From an uncultured Eubacteriales bacterium (GTDB lineage Bacteria; Bacillota; Clostridia; Oscillospirales; CAG-272), in the NCBI GenBank assembly GCA_934467435.1, contig CAKSLR010000077.1, forward strand, positions 1-6,076: DNA of 6,076 bases, given 5' to 3'. Each line of letters begins with the position of its first letter. Position 1 is the stretch's first letter. The notes under the pieces are model-generated. The model was not told where the DNA came from and did no database searches. It saw only the letters and a program-made list of their open reading frames with translations. A program made the translations under genes and the position numbers. Shown piece by piece: positions 6,021-6,076 of this stretch.

Positions 6021-6073
6021 CAGCATTTACCGGCACCCGGAAGCACCCGGCTTACAGGCGCGGGTAACTGCTG
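6021..6073 (-). promoter_or_regulatory. Long imperfect stem-loop in the pnp leader
   Basis: On the minus strand CAGCAGTTACC (6073-6063) and GGTAAATGCTG (6031-6021) pair along 11 positions with one A-G mismatch. After a C-C mismatch, GCGC (6061-6058) pairs with GTGC (6036-6033) with one G-U. The top can close through CCGG (6050-6047) with CCGG (6040-6037). The structure spans 53 nt and ends 23 nt before the pnp Shine-Dalgarno. No T-run follows, so it is not an ordinary terminator. In E. coli a leader stem-loop of pnp is cut by RNase III and used for PNPase autoregulation; whether this element does likewise is inference. Confidence 0.55.
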
Positions 6074-6076
6074 GCT

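Noticed and set aside
5986..6036. Extension of PNPase by 17 residues to a GTG at 6036
   Set aside because: The GTG lies within the leader stem-loop without a ribosome binding site, whereas the ATG at 5985 has AAGGAGG at ideal distance and gives a normal PNPase N-terminus.
6020..6076. The end of rpsO (ribosomal protein S15) at the right edge
   Set aside because: All three minus-strand frames were read from the edge to their first stop; none resembles the S15 C-terminus.

Overview
The window holds five complete genes, all on the minus strand, plus the first bases of a sixth at the left edge. In transcription order (right to left) they are: pnp (polynucleotide phosphorylase), a tRNA-dihydrouridine synthase, a Wzz/CpsC-type polysaccharide co-polymerase, a CpsD/CapB-type tyrosine kinase homologue, a SAM-dependent methyltransferase-like protein of unknown target, and an ATG with a Shine-Dalgarno at the extreme left. 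No RNA gene, insertion sequence, CRISPR array or phage gene is visible. Long open frames on the plus strand are antisense shadows.

The window suggests a fairly GC-rich Gram-positive of the Firmicutes, most likely Clostridia. The polysaccharide regulator is split into a two-TM membrane protein and a separate cytoplasmic kinase, as is usual in Firmicutes. Ribosome binding sites are strong GGAGG types, the terminators are intrinsic, and the PNPase and Dus sequences look clostridial. This placement is inference and no genus can be named.

Right part (3844-6076): pnp has a 5' leader with a long imperfect stem-loop and a second possible hairpin over its Shine-Dalgarno. It ends at a perfect 13-bp hairpin terminator. 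The dihydrouridine synthase gene follows with no promoter I can recognise in front of it. Both genes are RNA housekeeping.

Middle and left part (1-2798): a near-ideal promoter (TTGACA, 18 bp, extended TATAAT) drives the co-polymerase/kinase pair, which are 12 bp apart and surely cotranscribed. The kinase homologue has an altered P-loop, an altered oligomerisation motif and only one tyrosine in its tail, so it may be a weak or non-catalytic member. No glycosyltransferase, flippase or polymerase gene accompanies the pair in this window. An intrinsic terminator directly after the kinase gene runs straight into the ribosome binding site of the methyltransferase-like gene, so that gene is probably reached only by readthrough. 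A separate promoter then serves the gene starting at the left edge.

Nothing here amounts to a clearly new multi-gene system. The points most worth a second look are the degenerate kinase with its partner, the terminator/RBS arrangement before the methyltransferase, and the structured pnp leader.
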